Source of the DNA: Apteryx mantelli
Taxonomy: Eukaryota > Chordata > Aves > Apterygiformes > Apterygidae
Length of the DNA: 64,000 nucleotides
Assembly: GCF_036417845.1 (NCBI RefSeq)
Contig: NC_089978.1
Coordinates: 90,080,007 to 90,144,006 of the forward strand
Direction: 5' to 3'
Below the pieces are notes generated by a model. That model searched no databases. It was not told the origin of the DNA and saw nothing but the letters and a program-made list of their open reading frames with translations. The position numbers and the translations under genes are program-made. The first letter of the stretch is position 1. The number at the start of each line of letters is the position of its first letter. Shown here one piece after another: positions 13,601-24,949 of the stretch.

Positions 13601-16600
13601 TTGATTAATGATTAAAACAAAACAAAACCACTGTGTCTGTTTTTAAGTGCCTCCTTTAACAGCGAGGATAGAACTGGCAGTAAGCCTGCGTTGGTAGCAT
13701 GGCTATTTCTGCTCTGGCGTACTGGATATGGGCCACGCTGAAATATAAAGTTGAGCTGTGGAACTCAGTCCCATAAATATAATCTCCGCCCCACTCAGGC
13801 TGCTTTTGTCTGCAAATACAGTCACATTATTTTGGAAACAAGATGGTTTTTGACAACAGCATGGAGCTTTTTCAGTTTTAGTCCTCGTCTTTGTTTGGGG
13901 TAATTATGGCAGACTCCACTCTTCGGATGGAGTAAAACTATTTTGAGCTTCATAGCAACCAGATGTCCCAACTTAGATATCAGAGAGTGGTGACCAAACC
14001 CCACTTACGCTGCACTGCCAGTTAGAAAGGTGGCAGGAGGCGCAGTTAGATTATGCAGCTTTAAAGGTTATAAAGTTCTTCTTTCTCCTGGCAATGCCAA
14101 TATTTGCCTTTCTGACTAAATGACTGCTTTTTTGATGCAATAGCTACTTTGCTCCTAAGGGGAAATGTAAGTCACTCGATAAAATGAGTGTTTACAGGCA
14201 GAAGATTACAAAGGTTGTTTGTTTTTGTTTGTTTTCTAAATGGATGAGATGTGTACTTGTCTTGATTGCCTTACTGGGCAATAAAAATTCTCTAATCAGC
14301 TCAGTGAAAATCTTGATTGGTAGAGGACCAGCGTTGTCACTTCCTTGAAATGAGAGGTAGCATCTCCCGAATGGATTTATCGCAAGAGACCTGCAGTCCT
14401 CTCATGGGAAGGCAATTTAGGTGGTAACGGGTGGGAGATAGCATGGCACGTTTCTGTTCTGCACGCTCTAACCTTCCCCTGAAGGCAGTAACTGGTGTCA
14501 CGTTCCTAAATCTGCTTCACTTTTTGCTTGATTTAAATGAACTTCCACCTGCTGTCTGAATCAGAGAATCAGAAAGATGCTGTCATGGTTACAGTCAGGC
14601 CATGCCTAAAAATGAGCAATGGATGCCAGCGCCCAGGGGTGAGCCTGGGGCAGCCCCGGGTGCAGGCTGCGCTTTCACAGATTATGTTGAGAGCATCAAG
14701 CCTAGACAGCAGGGCAAAGTCCAGCCATTCGTGGACTGCACTCCCTGACGACTCCACGCCGGCTTATCCAGTGAGAGCTGCTAAGCACTGAACGCCCTCT
14801 GCTTCTTTGGCCTGAGTGTTAGCCAGCTGCCTGAGCGGCTTTCGGCTCGGGCCAGGCCATAGAATCTTCTTATCTTCCTTGAAATTGTCTACCAAGAGAT
14901 GTCTGAGGTCATTTTTCTGTATCATGAATATTGCCTTTTGATTTGCCCAGTGGGATAAAGCAGAACACTGGGCTGTGTTTTATTGAGCTGATTACTTTTA
15001 GTGCACTTTTCTGCCCTGTCCTGCAAGCACATGTGCTCATACAGGTGTGCCTCCCACTGTCTCTAAATGAGCCTGCAACAGATCCAGCAGATCAGGTAGA
15101 ATGACCATATTTTATACGATAAGTTCCTCTGATATTAGGTATGTATGGCCAGGAGACTTTCTGTCAAAACGTTTTAATAAAAAGTGTGTGTCAAACAGCA
15201 AGATATTGAAAGCAACATATTTGGTTGGTTTTGATTTGGTTGTTTTAAACAAACTCCTTGCGGGGCAAAGAGGTTGAAACAATAAGTATGTGTGGGAACT
15301 TTTCATACTTCTTGTTCTGAATGTTACTGCTGAGTAACACTAAATATGAAAATCAATTTCATAACTCCTGTTTATTCCATAATCATAGAATTGAAATATT
15401 TCATTTGTTTTCACAAAGAAAATTATTTAGAAGTTTGGTACTAAACAATTTTCTAGAAGAAAAAGATTTTATATTTAGGTTTTCTGATAACTTAGTGGGC
15501 ACAAACCCATCAGCTCATAATTGCCAACTGTGATAGTCATGAATAAGTAAGATGTGGTTTGGAAGGGAGACTTAGCTTGAATAAAAAAGCGTAGGAAAAT
15601 ATCTTAGAAACAATGCATTATCTAATGTCTCCACAGCCAGAACAAAAGCACCTTAGTGACCATCACTGCAGCATTTCTAAACTATTTCACACACACAGCA
15701 GTCTTGCAATCAGTTTGTGTCGCTTGTAACATGTCTGTGAGAAGGAAATGGGCTCAGTTTCACTTGTGTAATAAAGCTTTATTTGGGGGAAACAACACTC
15801 AATATTCTTATGACATTATTCTAATTTTTCAGATGTCACTAAATAGCAATTTATACATTTCTCATGTAAAAAATACAAAGTACCATAAAATAATCAAAGT
15901 CTTATTTTAGTAGGTGGAAAATGATACAATAGATGCAAGTTTGACAAGATGGTAAATACTGTTAGAAACAGTGAGTCAGGAGACAAAAACAAAACACCTG
16001 CAAAATGCAGCCTTATACCTACTATTGGCATCCCTTCTGTGACTGAGACTGGCTCAAAAAGATTATGTCTCATGTTAGCAGAATTGGAACCCCACTTTTC
16101 ACTTACATACAGTAAAAAAGGATAGATGTCCTCTGAATGATGTGAGTGTATGAGGTGAAGGACAATTTCTTAGAAGAGCTTGCTCCAGTGCTGCTCTATC
16201 CCAGGTGACTGTTCCTGCCAGTGCTGCCTGGCTGCTCTCTGTATCTGTATCTTCTCTGGAAACACAAGATTTACTAGTTGTTCTCCTCCAAGAGTAACGG
16301 CTGTAGTATAAATAAGGCACAGACCCTTTGAGCTACAGGTTATAGATGGCTAGGCTTGTTTATGCTATAGCTTTACTGTTGCAAGTGCACCTGAGGAACC
16401 ATTTTTTTCTTTCCTCTGACTTAGGAAAGGCCTGCTGTATTGGTATCTTATTCATTATGCGTGCATAATACCGGTCAAGCAGTGAAGGATTGCCGAATTT
16501 CTGCTGAACAGACCTGAAAATGGCTTCTAAAGACAAGCGTTCAGCAACCTTAATAACAGAAAATGGCCCTCATGTGCTCTTCATTCTGCTTTTCAGTGTG

Positions 16601-17829
16601 CCCATCATACACCACTTCCAGGTTCAGCAGAGAAACATTAAAACTACATGCATGTGGAAATGTTGTTAACCATTTGAGTGAGGCAGCCTCTTCTTTAGTA
16701 TTTGGTTGCTTAATGAAGTGTAAAGATGAACTTGGGCCATCAGTAATTCTGCTCTTATCCATATCCACATCTAATCTTTCAAAGCTAATCTATCCCACAA
16801 CACACCTGTTGACCTGAGTGATAGCACACGTGGAGGCAGTAAGACTTTCATGTTGTTGGGTCTTTGCACAGGATCCATTTTTGTCCTGAAGCGCAGCATT
16901 TTATTACTTCTGTTATCTCAAAGCAAACATCTACATACAAACACTGAACCAAAAGTTTTCTCCCACCAACGAAGCTCTCAGGCTGTGTCTTCCTACTGAT
17001 CATCACAATACTTTGCAAAATGAGATGAATAATATGCTTAGTAGGTAGAATATTTAAAGAAATAATTTGTTTGTTGCTCTTGTTAAATTACAGTATTTCC
17101 CAGTCATCATCTTCTAGGAAGCTCTGTACAGAGACCCATGAAATTTTGCCAAATGATTCTCCCAGAAAAGCTGTCAGCCACTAACAGCAGGCCTTCAGGC
17201 CTAAATTGAAGCCTACTGCATTTACTAAGATCGAATGCATGGATATACTGAATGAACATAATGTATTTTCTTCCCCCTTGGACTAGGTATATAAAGAATA
17301 GAAATGTTGTGGGATTCTTATTTGGCATTGATCTTGAATCCCATTATAGGTATAGCCCTCAGCAACTACATTTACATTCTGATGTGGTTCCCTGCTGTTA
17401 AAAGGAATTGGAAGCTAGGATTATGATGCAAGAAAAGCTGTACAATACAGACAAAAAAAGCTTATCTAAAAACTAGTTCTATTATAAGCCCAACAAGGGT
17501 TTCTAATCTAGACTAGTCTACAAGATACAGTTTGCAAGCTATACAGAAAATCAAACAAAATATGTCTTGCTGTTTATATTGACGGGGAATGTCAGAATCT
17601 GGTGAAAAGCAATATCAGCAAAAGGTGCAAAAGTATATTTGAAGTTCAAGAGGTCACAAAAAGGTTAAGGATCATATTTAACTTGTGTTACATAAACCAG
17701 TTTCTCTAGTGTGCACTTGCAAATCTGTAAGACAGAACAAATACATGAAAACAGGAAAAATAAAAGCTTATTAGTCAAATAAACACAGGAAACTGTTTTC
17801 AGTAGAGAAACTGGGGAAACTACAATTGT

Positions 17830-18120
17830 TATTTTAAACTCTCCATGGGTTCAAGTTAAGGTGAAGAAACAAGTGATCTCTGTGCAAATACATAGAGCAA
17901 AAAAGTCTGATGAGCAATAAGAACCATACATTAATAAAATGTATCAGATCGGATAAACCTGATGATAGCCAAAACCACTGTAATTATATATCTGTGATAC
18001 AAAGGTATTCTAGTGAATGTAATGGTTATTGATTTGAGAAAAAGCACTTGATACGATACTGAATTATGAAACTTTTAACATTCTCTGGATAAGATACAGG
18101 GACATACCATAATGGACTGA
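17830..18120 (+). mobile_element. Old CR1-type LINE fragment, reverse-transcriptase region
   Basis: The + strand can be aligned by eye with the CR1 ORF2 reverse-transcriptase region. There is a segment like the family's 'staying together/highlighted' passage at about 17930-17975, where the consensus reads roughly 'aagaacaaatcatgtca'. It is followed at about 18010-18060 by a degenerate copy of the V-D-V-x-x-x-D-F-S-K-A-x-D-T block, read here as V-N-V-M-V-I-D-L-R-K-S with a frameshift or stop after it. Several stops and indels show it is dead and old. The borders are approximate; both ends fade into unique sequence. The match was made from memory of the family, not by a database search. Confidence 0.55.
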
Positions 18121-20360
18121 AAAGGAGACTGGCTGATGAAGAGGAGCAAAGCTTTGTACCCCTGCATCCTCAGTCGGCAGAGCTGCTACTGGAATAGCAA
18201 CTCTTCTCATCCCACTTTCTATTGCCAAGATTTGGGAGAGGAGGTAATCAGAAAACATACATGCTTGCCTAAATTTTTTTTCTTTGAGACGGAAATGGCT
18301 GATAATTCATTAAAAAAGGTGCACTTGGACTCAGAATCTTAGAATCGTTGGTTTTTTGGGGGGGGCATCTCTTGGCGCAGCAGTACCCCTGGAAAGTGCA
18401 GGTCACGAACAGAAATAATTCCCCGAAAGATTTTTAACATTCAGACAGTTCTGCAATGACAAGCACAACAGCTCCTCTTCCCAGTCGTCTGTGGAGCTGT
18501 AACTGTATACTGCTTCATTTAAAGACTCCCATGAAATGGGTGGAGTCTCAAACAAGAATGTTTTGGTGTTTCTAGGAAAAGAGTGATGTTTATTGGTATT
18601 TTTAGTTCCTCACCTCAGGGGTTGCACTGAAACCAGCAGCTCCAAAAGCCCCAGGTTCACGACAGCCCACACGGCAGAGCCGCAGAGGCTGAGGCCCAAA
18701 AGCTTTGGGAAACACACTTCTCTGATCCCCCAGCAGCCTACTCCATAGGATGTCAAGCAGCAGGAGTGCCAACGTAGAGGGGAACAACTTGCTGTATGGC
18801 AGGAGAGCATGGCAATTTTCAGGTAAACCTGATACCTTTTTGAAGAATTGATCGTGTGGAAAAACAAATGTTCTAGGCAAAACGAATGAAAAGTGCCTAT
18901 CTCTCCGGCTGAGAACTTTCAGAGCCAAGACAACTCAAACCTACACTCCTAAATTCCAGATTTTACTAAGTGTATCTGGGGGAAAACTACAAGAACTTCT
19001 CCTACTGCTGAACATGGTAAATTCCATGTAGCAAGATCTGGCCCCATTTCATTTTTTTTCCTTGCAAGGTTCCCAGAGGCTTCAATTGCTGCAAAAAAAT
19101 TAAAAAGGTGCTAGAATGATTTTCCCCAAAGATAAGGGTATCCCAGAGTGTGGTAACATCAACTCAAACTGAAATAAGTTTTTGAATTTTTCCCTACGAG
19201 GTTCCCTAGCCAGGTGGTATGGTTGAGTGACTGCAAGGAAAGAAAAAAAAAAGAGAGAAATGGAATTTCTTTTAGGGGCCTTCCCCTCCTACTAATGACA
19301 AATCAGTGCTGTCCTCCTGGAAGTAGGTTGACAATCCCATTTTAATGGATCTAGGATCTTAGTACAAACCCCAAAGGTGTATTTCTCATGTATATCCAGC
19401 TACTTCCTCCTCACCTGGGGTACTTGCAAGCTGTTCTTGTTTCCAGAAGAGAAGATTAAATGCAAATCCTTGGCACGAGGATTTACTGGCTGCTGGTTAT
19501 ATTCAGTTTTGCACATGTTTTAAAGGCAAGTTAGGATCTAGCTGTGTTGCTTTTGTTTGTGTATTTGAATGGTAAAAGTAGTACCAAGAAACAGTCTTAT
19601 TTTTATGTGTGTAGAGGGGGGTGTTCTCATATTGTTCTTTGTCATATGATCATAGCTTATTTGTTCCAGTTTTCACTCTTACAGCACAGCTGGAACAAAA
19701 TATCATGGTAATAAGGATACTTATCCTGGACATTTTCCAGGTTAAAGCACTGTTCCTTTCTGATAACTGTAACTTTGCTTTATCTTATCTTTTTTCTACT
19801 TAACTTCAGTTAAAACAGGATTCTTCATCTGAGTGGCATTTTTATGTGCCTACTGGAAGAAAAAAACCCTGTGACGTGACTGTACCCCAAGTGGGGTACA
19901 GAACTCTATTTATACCTTTGCAGACCTGACAGGGCATTCAGACAAAGCCGAAGGCTGGCTTCCACTAGATTCCTTATCCTCCTGCCCCCCAAAATGCACT
20001 TGAGAAAGAGGCAGATAAGAAACTCTTGGATGAGGAAAGAAATAAAGAAAAACTCACATGAAAGAAAAGGCAAAAGTGAGGCTAATGGCATAGTGTTAAA
20101 TAAGAGTGGGTAAACTCAGATCCTTAAAGTGAGCTTTTCTCACTAGACTGAGAGAAGTGGGTAAATTCTTTTTGTGTGCATTTACTCTTACTTACGTTGC
20201 AAGGATTTTATCTCCTGCATCCCCTAAATAATTTCAGAACAAAATCACCTATTCTCTTGTCTGCAGAGATGGAATTTCTATGGTGTATTAAAGAATAATG
20301 TAGCACTGTCCATTAATATTGCCAAGTGAAGGACAGATGGTGTCACCTGGCAGAGAGCTT

Positions 20361-20368
20361 TGACGTCA
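20361..20368. promoter_or_regulatory. Full CRE palindrome TGACGTCA, intergenic
   Basis: This is the complete 8-bp cAMP-response element consensus, about 4.5 kb upstream of the PDK3 start codon. CREB/ATF factors bind this palindrome in vertebrates. It stands alone in AT-rich sequence, so it may be a chance match. Confidence 0.3.
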
Positions 20369-23300
20369 CCACCATAGCAGCAACCAGCCCTACTTACTCT
20401 AAAGCAAATTACTAAGGGTAGCTATGTAATTAATGGAGTAATGGAGTTCATATTCTAAAAAGCGCTAATAATTCTGAGCCAGCTAATTATAACTGCTTTC
20501 ACAAACCATGGTATTTTTATTTACAAAGAGAATAAAAACTTTTTTTGATTTCCTAATTCTTAGATTTGTTGAATATAGTTTTTGATAGTCCCTGATGGCT
20601 CCTTTGGAAAGATTGCTGAATTTTGCTGGTGGATTAGATAGGATGAAGAACTGAATGCAATGACTACCAGCTTTTGCTGGTAAAGAAAGTTGGTAAAGAA
20701 ACATTGTTTTCTCAGGTAGTAGACATGAATGGCTGCAAATGTAGACTATGAAAGTAATAGAATCTAATATTACATGTGCATTTCCAAATGTAACTACAAT
20801 ATTTACTTTAAACTCATGCCTTTGAGTGCTATCAATCTTCTGACCATTATGGATAAGAGCCTTACCAAACTTACCCATCTGAGTGCATAAACACTAGGAA
20901 AAGTTAAATTACTAAAAGATAAAAACAAGTCTTTTTTGGAAGTTTAGGAAAGCTTCATTAAGAACCCTTATCCCTGTCTAACTCTGGGTATTGCCAGTGT
21001 GCCTTTACACGATCCACTACCTTAATCTAGCCTTGAAAGCATATAACGGCAGGTGGGAAAGTACAGCAGGGTTATTGAGAAAAATTAGCACTATGAGCAG
21101 AAGTAATTTGTATGAAACATCATACTATACTATACCAGTTTTTCTGTTCTGTGGTGTTTTTTTCTGTCATTTTGTAAAATGTACTTTGGGACTGTAATTC
21201 TCTGTGTGAATTTTCCCCAAATAACTGTTATTGGTTACTGTTATTGTTAGCTTTTCAATTGTATTATACCCACTCTCAATGAGTGCTTCTGAACTTTAAG
21301 ATACAGGGGTTACAATAACTTCAATATAGCTTTTTTCAGTTAAAAAGTACTATGAAATCCACAAAGTCAGTGTGTCTGGAATACACTAATAACCATGTTT
21401 TCTTGGTTTATAGTTTAACATTCCTTTTCTCTCCTCTGACATCTATACAACGAAGTTCATTATGCCCAATGCCCTGCTGCTCGTTTATAGAACTACCAAG
21501 TATTCTGCACTGAAGAAAAACAAGCTTTGTTAAGGAGATTACAGCTCTGGTGTTTTAACAATCTGAAATGTTCACTGAGAATAAATCCTAATTGGACAAA
21601 ATATTCATTGCAAAAACTTTGATCCCTAAAAGCTGAAGTACATTGTATTATAAAGGTCCTGAAAGAACCAGATTTGAAAATGTAACAAACATGACTACCA
21701 AACTGCCCAGATAGTTTTGCTACCAGTTTCCGCAAGAATAGGATGAATGAAAATGCTAAAATAGCTAAAGAAGCCATTGAAGTTTCTCCAATGGTTAGAG
21801 TTACCTTTGAAACAAATATTACCTTGAAAATTATTCTCAGCCAAACATGATTTACCATAAGATCCTACCCATCAGTGTGAACTTTGGTGTTGACTTCAGT
21901 GATCATTCAGGAAAAAAAAGCTCCAAAGAAGACATTTCAAAGAGTTTATTTGGACAAACAATATGAATGATCTAACTAATAACTATGGTGAAATATAAAC
22001 TGAAATGTCCTCCTCTTAAAGTTGAGCTTCTTATGTTCGCTCAAAGTATACTCTTTATAGTTTCCATTACTTTCTTGGTTTTCTAAATTTCAGGTACGGG
22101 TGAAAGCCAGTGGTACAATTGAACCAGTTTTTTATCAGTTCTATGAATTTTCCTCTAGTTTCTCCACTACTTTCCATGAACTGTGTTAGGTATTAAGTCA
22201 AAACTTAATTTCTAGTCATTATGTTACATCATTACTTTCTAAATGATTCTAGAGACTTCTGATTACCCCATTATGTTCTGGAAAGAATATCTCAGTTTAA
22301 ACAGGGATATTGGTGGTACTGGGAGGCAAAATAACAATCCAGTTGCTATGTCCGAACTCTTTTCTTCCCTTCCAATTCACTATAGTGTCTTGCATGGTTA
22401 TTCACTTCTCATTTGTTTTCTTACATGTGTATATTCCCTTGAGGAGGCAAAATCATGAGCTTGTATTTTAAGCCTATTCATCCCAGTGATGTTTTCTATT
22501 TAACATGGTTTATGCCACTAGCTTCTCTTTATTCAGGCTGATTGTTTAAGAACTGGGTTTATATGTGTGCTTGTTACTGTCTTTCATTGGTAAAACAACC
22601 ATAGATTCTGCTATGTGCATTTTATGCTGTGACAAGTGAGTTTTGCAATCTCCATCTGCATGGGGTTAGGAAGAGTTGTCGGGTCAGTTTGTCATTTCTG
22701 AGTAAGAGTGTGTATGAGCGGTTTGCAGAGAATTCAGTATGTTTCTCCAGTATAGACTAGCTATTGACAGTCCATTTGATGAGAAACAGCAGACCTCTGC
22801 TCTCCAGGGACTTTGCCCAAATCTTCATTATTAAGATGGGTTTTGATCTATATTAGCATAGACCAAAACAATTCCACTTTTTACATGGGCTGTTTAATAT
22901 AGGTTTAAAGAAATCCTAACAAAGTGATGCGGTGACACTGTTTATATTGCAAAAATGTTTTGCATTGAGAAAGATGACTGAATAGTTAACTGTTGCCTTG
23001 TTATTTCTGAGGCAGAAGTGAAATCACAGTAGGACTATTTGAAAATGTGAAAGGTATAATATAATCAAGTGGCTTACAGTTTGACAATGTATCACTCTTT
23101 GAAGGTAATAATGTTCATGTTAATTTTGTGAGGCATTATTCTGTCTATTGCAGAAAAAAGATTTGCTTGCCAGATAATTCTGCAACTCATTTCAAAGTTA
23201 TGCTATAGATAAATCAAAATCAGATCTTGAAGAGTATATAACAAAAGTTTTAAAACACTTTTCCTCATCTGCCAAAAGAGCTTCAGAATTACAGGAAATG

Positions 23301-23600
23301 TCTCATTTTGTCAGCCTTGATTACATGACATGTCTCTTCAAGACAGTTATTTCTATAACCTGCAGTTGAAGTGATTTTAAAACATTTTCCAGCTATTAGA
23401 AGTTATTTTGTACATTAGGCCAGGATTTCTCAATCTCAAATTCTATATGGGCAATCATGATGGAAAGCATGGAGAGAGACTTCCAATAACTGAAGAGTAC
23501 CTATACTTCTTCTGTGATTCAGTTATAAAATTAGAGTAGTATTATTGTGTATGTGCTGTAGTTTACATTGAATTCATTGGAGAAACAATGAAAAAAAGGT

Positions 23601-23637
23601 TTTGTGACAAGTTGTCATTAGATGCATTTGTCACAAA
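23601..23637. repeat. 10-bp inverted repeat with 17-nt spacer
   Basis: TTTGTGACAA (23601-23610) and TTGTCACAAA (23628-23637) are exact reverse complements, about 1.2 kb upstream of the PDK3 start codon. The spacer contains a further TTGTCA copy. It could be a paired protein-binding site or a chance or mobile-element relic. Confidence 0.6.
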
Positions 23638-24169
23638 TGTATCTAAAAACATATCACAGCAAAGTAGTAAAAGATAGACGGGGATTTCATTCAGTGGTAC
23701 ATTTTAGCTCTCAAATACCTGACTTAACTTTTGATTCTAGCAATCAAAATTATTTTAATTTGGTCAGGCACTTTCTCGGATAGAAAAATGGACTTTTGGG
23801 GAAATCGTAAGTATTACTGAAGAGTTTAAACCTGACTGGATATGGATTATCTTTATGAGGAATATAAGGCTGTAAGAGAGTTGGCTGTGCTATAATCATT
23901 TTAAGTCTTGTTATGAAATCGTCCGATCTTCCACCTTTAAGTCTTGTTCCCTCCATTTCCTAAAACACCAAATGCAGCGAGGAATGCCTTCCTTGTGCTG
24001 TCTTGGGCTGATAGCGTTATGGTTAAATTTCAAGTTGAAGCTAATTGTACACGTAACATTTTATGGACCGGTTGAAACAGAGATTCATTGACCAGCAATA
24101 AAACTGTTATTACATCAGTCTTAAATAGTAAACAAGGTTGTAACTGAACTTTATGGAGTGCAAAGAGAT

Positions 24170-24174
24170 ACGTG
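24170..24174 (+). promoter_or_regulatory. Candidate hypoxia-response element core (TACGTGCTG context)
   Basis: The sequence TACGTGC matches the RCGTG core bound by HIF, including the favoured following C. It lies about 670 bp upstream of the PDK3 start codon, just outside the CpG island. Human PDK3 is an established HIF-1-induced gene, which makes the site plausible. The 5-bp core is short, so function is inferred only. Confidence 0.35.
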
Positions 24175-24318
24175 CTGAGAAGGCGCTGAGGGAGAACGGC
24201 GATGCAGACACAACATCGTGCCCCTGGTTTTTAACGCGGGGCCCCCCCATGCCCACCCATGGCGCCTGCTCCCGCCCCCGGGGCCGGTGCTGGCCAGCCG
24301 CCTCCACGCGAGGACCCG

Positions 24319-24340
24319 CGGGGCGGGGGCGGGGGCGGGA
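24319..24340 (+). promoter_or_regulatory. PDK3: Clustered GC boxes / G-quadruplex-type motif
   Basis: Four G runs (three, five, five and three or more bases) separated by single C residues give overlapping GGGCGG boxes of the Sp1/KLF type, and also meet the G-quadruplex pattern. The cluster is about 510 bp upstream of the start codon inside the CpG island. Further GC boxes occur at about 24556-24565 (GGGGGCGGGG) and 24798-24805. Confidence 0.5.
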
Positions 24341-24426
24341 GCGGAGGCGGAGGACGGCCGCCGCCCCACCGCCCCGCCGCCGAGGGCGACGCGCCCGCGC
24401 GCTGCCGCTCCCCCGACCGTTGGGGA

Positions 24427-24431
24427 ACGTG
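24427..24431 (+). promoter_or_regulatory. PDK3: Candidate hypoxia-response element core (AACGTGCC context)
   Basis: This is an ACGTG core followed by C inside the CpG island, about 415 bp upstream of the start codon. It is the second HIF-type core in the proximal region, after 24170. GCGTG cores also occur at 24469 and 24583, but these are expected in such GC-rich sequence. Confidence 0.35.
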
Positions 24432-24572
24432 CCGCTCACTCGCGCCGCCCTTCCCCTGAGCCGTTGGTGCGTGCGCCGCAGCGGCGGCGCGCGGCGCCCG
24501 CTCCCCCTACCCCTCCCGCTGGGCGGCTGAGGCGCGCGCCCGTCCGCGGGAGGGAGGGGGCGGGGCTGGCGG

Positions 24573-24591
24573 GCGCGCGCGCGCGTGCGCG
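24573..24591. repeat. Alternating (GC)n tract, Z-DNA type
   Basis: Nineteen bases of strictly alternating purine and pyrimidine, almost all GC with one GT step, within the promoter CpG island. Such tracts can adopt Z-DNA under negative supercoiling behind RNA polymerase. It is also a likely site of length variation and of sequencing error. Confidence 0.6.
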
Positions 24592-24722
24592 AGGCCGGGC
24601 GGCGGCGCGGCGCGGCGCGAGCGGGCGGGCGGCGAGGCGGCGCCCTGCGCTCGCCCCTCCCCCTGCCGCCGCGCCGCGCTGCGGAGGGCGACGGGCGCCG
24701 CGGGGCTCGCTGCGCGCCGGGC

Positions 24723-24767
24723 ATGAGCGCGGGCGGCTGCGCGGCCGCCCCAGCCCCAGCGCACTAG
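24723..24767 (+). CDS. Candidate upstream ORF in the PDK3 5' UTR (14 codons)
   Basis: An ATG at 24723 (context GGGCATGA, a weak to moderate start context with G at -3 and A at +4) opens a 14-codon frame, M-S-A-G-G-C-A-A-A-P-A-P-A-H, ending in TAG at 24765-24767. It terminates 76 nt before the PDK3 start codon and is in a different frame from it. If transcription starts upstream of 24723, it would be a short upstream ORF that could reduce or condition PDK3 translation. The Ala/Pro-rich peptide reflects GC-rich sequence and need not be functional. Whether it is in the mRNA depends on the transcription start, which I cannot place. Confidence 0.35.
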   Translation: MSAGGCAAAPAPAH

Positions 24768-24820
24768 GGCTCCTGCCGTCGCCCGCGCGGGGAGCAGAGG
24801 GGCGGGAGGCGGCGCGGCGC

Positions 24821-24840
24821 GGGGCCGGGCCGGGCCGGGC
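24821..24840 (+). promoter_or_regulatory. PDK3: GC-only run with four G tracts, 3 nt before the start codon
   Basis: Twenty bases consist of four G tracts (four, three, three, three) separated by CC and ending in C. The run meets the G-quadruplex pattern on the sense strand, and its GGCC units can instead pair with each other as a very stable hairpin. It ends 3 nt before the PDK3 ATG, so it would be the last structure a scanning ribosome meets. An inhibitory effect on initiation is an inference. Confidence 0.5.
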
Positions 24841-24843
24841 GCC

Positions 24844-24949
24844 ATGCGGCTGTGCGGGGCGCTGCTGAAGAGCCCCATCCCCAAGCAGATCGAGTACTAC
24901 TCGCGCTTCTCGCCCTCGCCGCTCTCCATCAAGCAGTTCCTGGACTTCG
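24844..24949 (+). CDS. PDK3: PDK3 coding exon 1: pyruvate dehydrogenase kinase isozyme 3, residues 1-35 plus 1 nt
   Basis: PDK3 is a mitochondrial-matrix serine kinase that phosphorylates the E1-alpha subunit of the pyruvate dehydrogenase complex and so shuts off pyruvate oxidation. It binds the E2 inner lipoyl domain, which activates it. This exon starts at ATG 24844 (G at -3, C at +4) and ends at a CG|GTGAGT donor, phase 1. It encodes a short basic-hydrophobic N-terminus (MRLCGALLKSPIPKQ) and then the family-specific Y-S-R-F-S-P-S-P-L-S-I-K-Q-F-L-D-F. Residues Leu27, Phe32 and Phe35, known in human PDK3 as part of the lipoyl-binding pocket, are all present. PDK3 is preferred over PDK1, PDK2 and PDK4 because of the MRL...LLK start without an extension and the close match through exons 2-4. 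Residues 4-6 (C-G-A) differ from the human F-R-W. Confidence 0.93.

Larger units (their letters stand above)
1..17829. other. Upstream intergenic region, distal part, no supported gene
   Basis: This is AT-rich sequence with CpG depletion. Open frames are short (up to 169 codons), show no protein family I recognise, and none can be linked by splice sites into a longer frame. Modestly GC-richer patches lie near 7820-7970, 9340-9760 and 14600-14860. Small structures inside are listed separately: a hairpin at 1097, a palindrome at 7907, a G-run cluster at 10609 and an exon-like segment at 13006. An AATAAA at 382 could belong to an upstream transcript but has no other support. Unseen short exons of a non-coding transcript are possible. 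Confidence 0.6.
18121..24224. other. Upstream intergenic region, proximal part, no supported gene
   Basis: AT-rich sequence between the CR1 fragment and the CpG island. The longest open frames, on the minus strand at 20483-20878 (131 codons) and 21493-21858 (121 codons), show no family I recognise, no CpG-rich start and no connected exons. A CRE palindrome (20361) and an inverted repeat (23601) are listed separately. GC content stays low until about 24225 and then rises abruptly. Confidence 0.6.

Noticed and set aside
18336..18365. Possible minus-strand CR1 3' terminus (CAGAATCTTAGAATCGTTGG)
   Set aside because: Only about 20 bases resemble the terminus and the expected following consensus is absent.
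20483..20878. 131-codon minus-strand open frame
   Set aside because: AT-rich, no recognisable domain, no supporting neighbours.
21493..21858. 121-codon minus-strand frame with hydrophobic segments; the plus strand also reads sparsely interrupted
   Set aside because: I considered a membrane protein exon or a decayed pseudogene, but neither strand resembles a family I know and the interruptions are at chance level.
24110..24724. 204-codon minus-strand open frame over the CpG island
   Set aside because: Arg/Pro/Ala-rich translation caused by GC-rich DNA with few stop codons. No domain, and it lies across the PDK3 promoter.
24218..24868. 216-codon plus-strand open frame overlapping the PDK3 start
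   Set aside because: Same compositional artefact. It is out of frame with PDK3 and has no recognisable motif.
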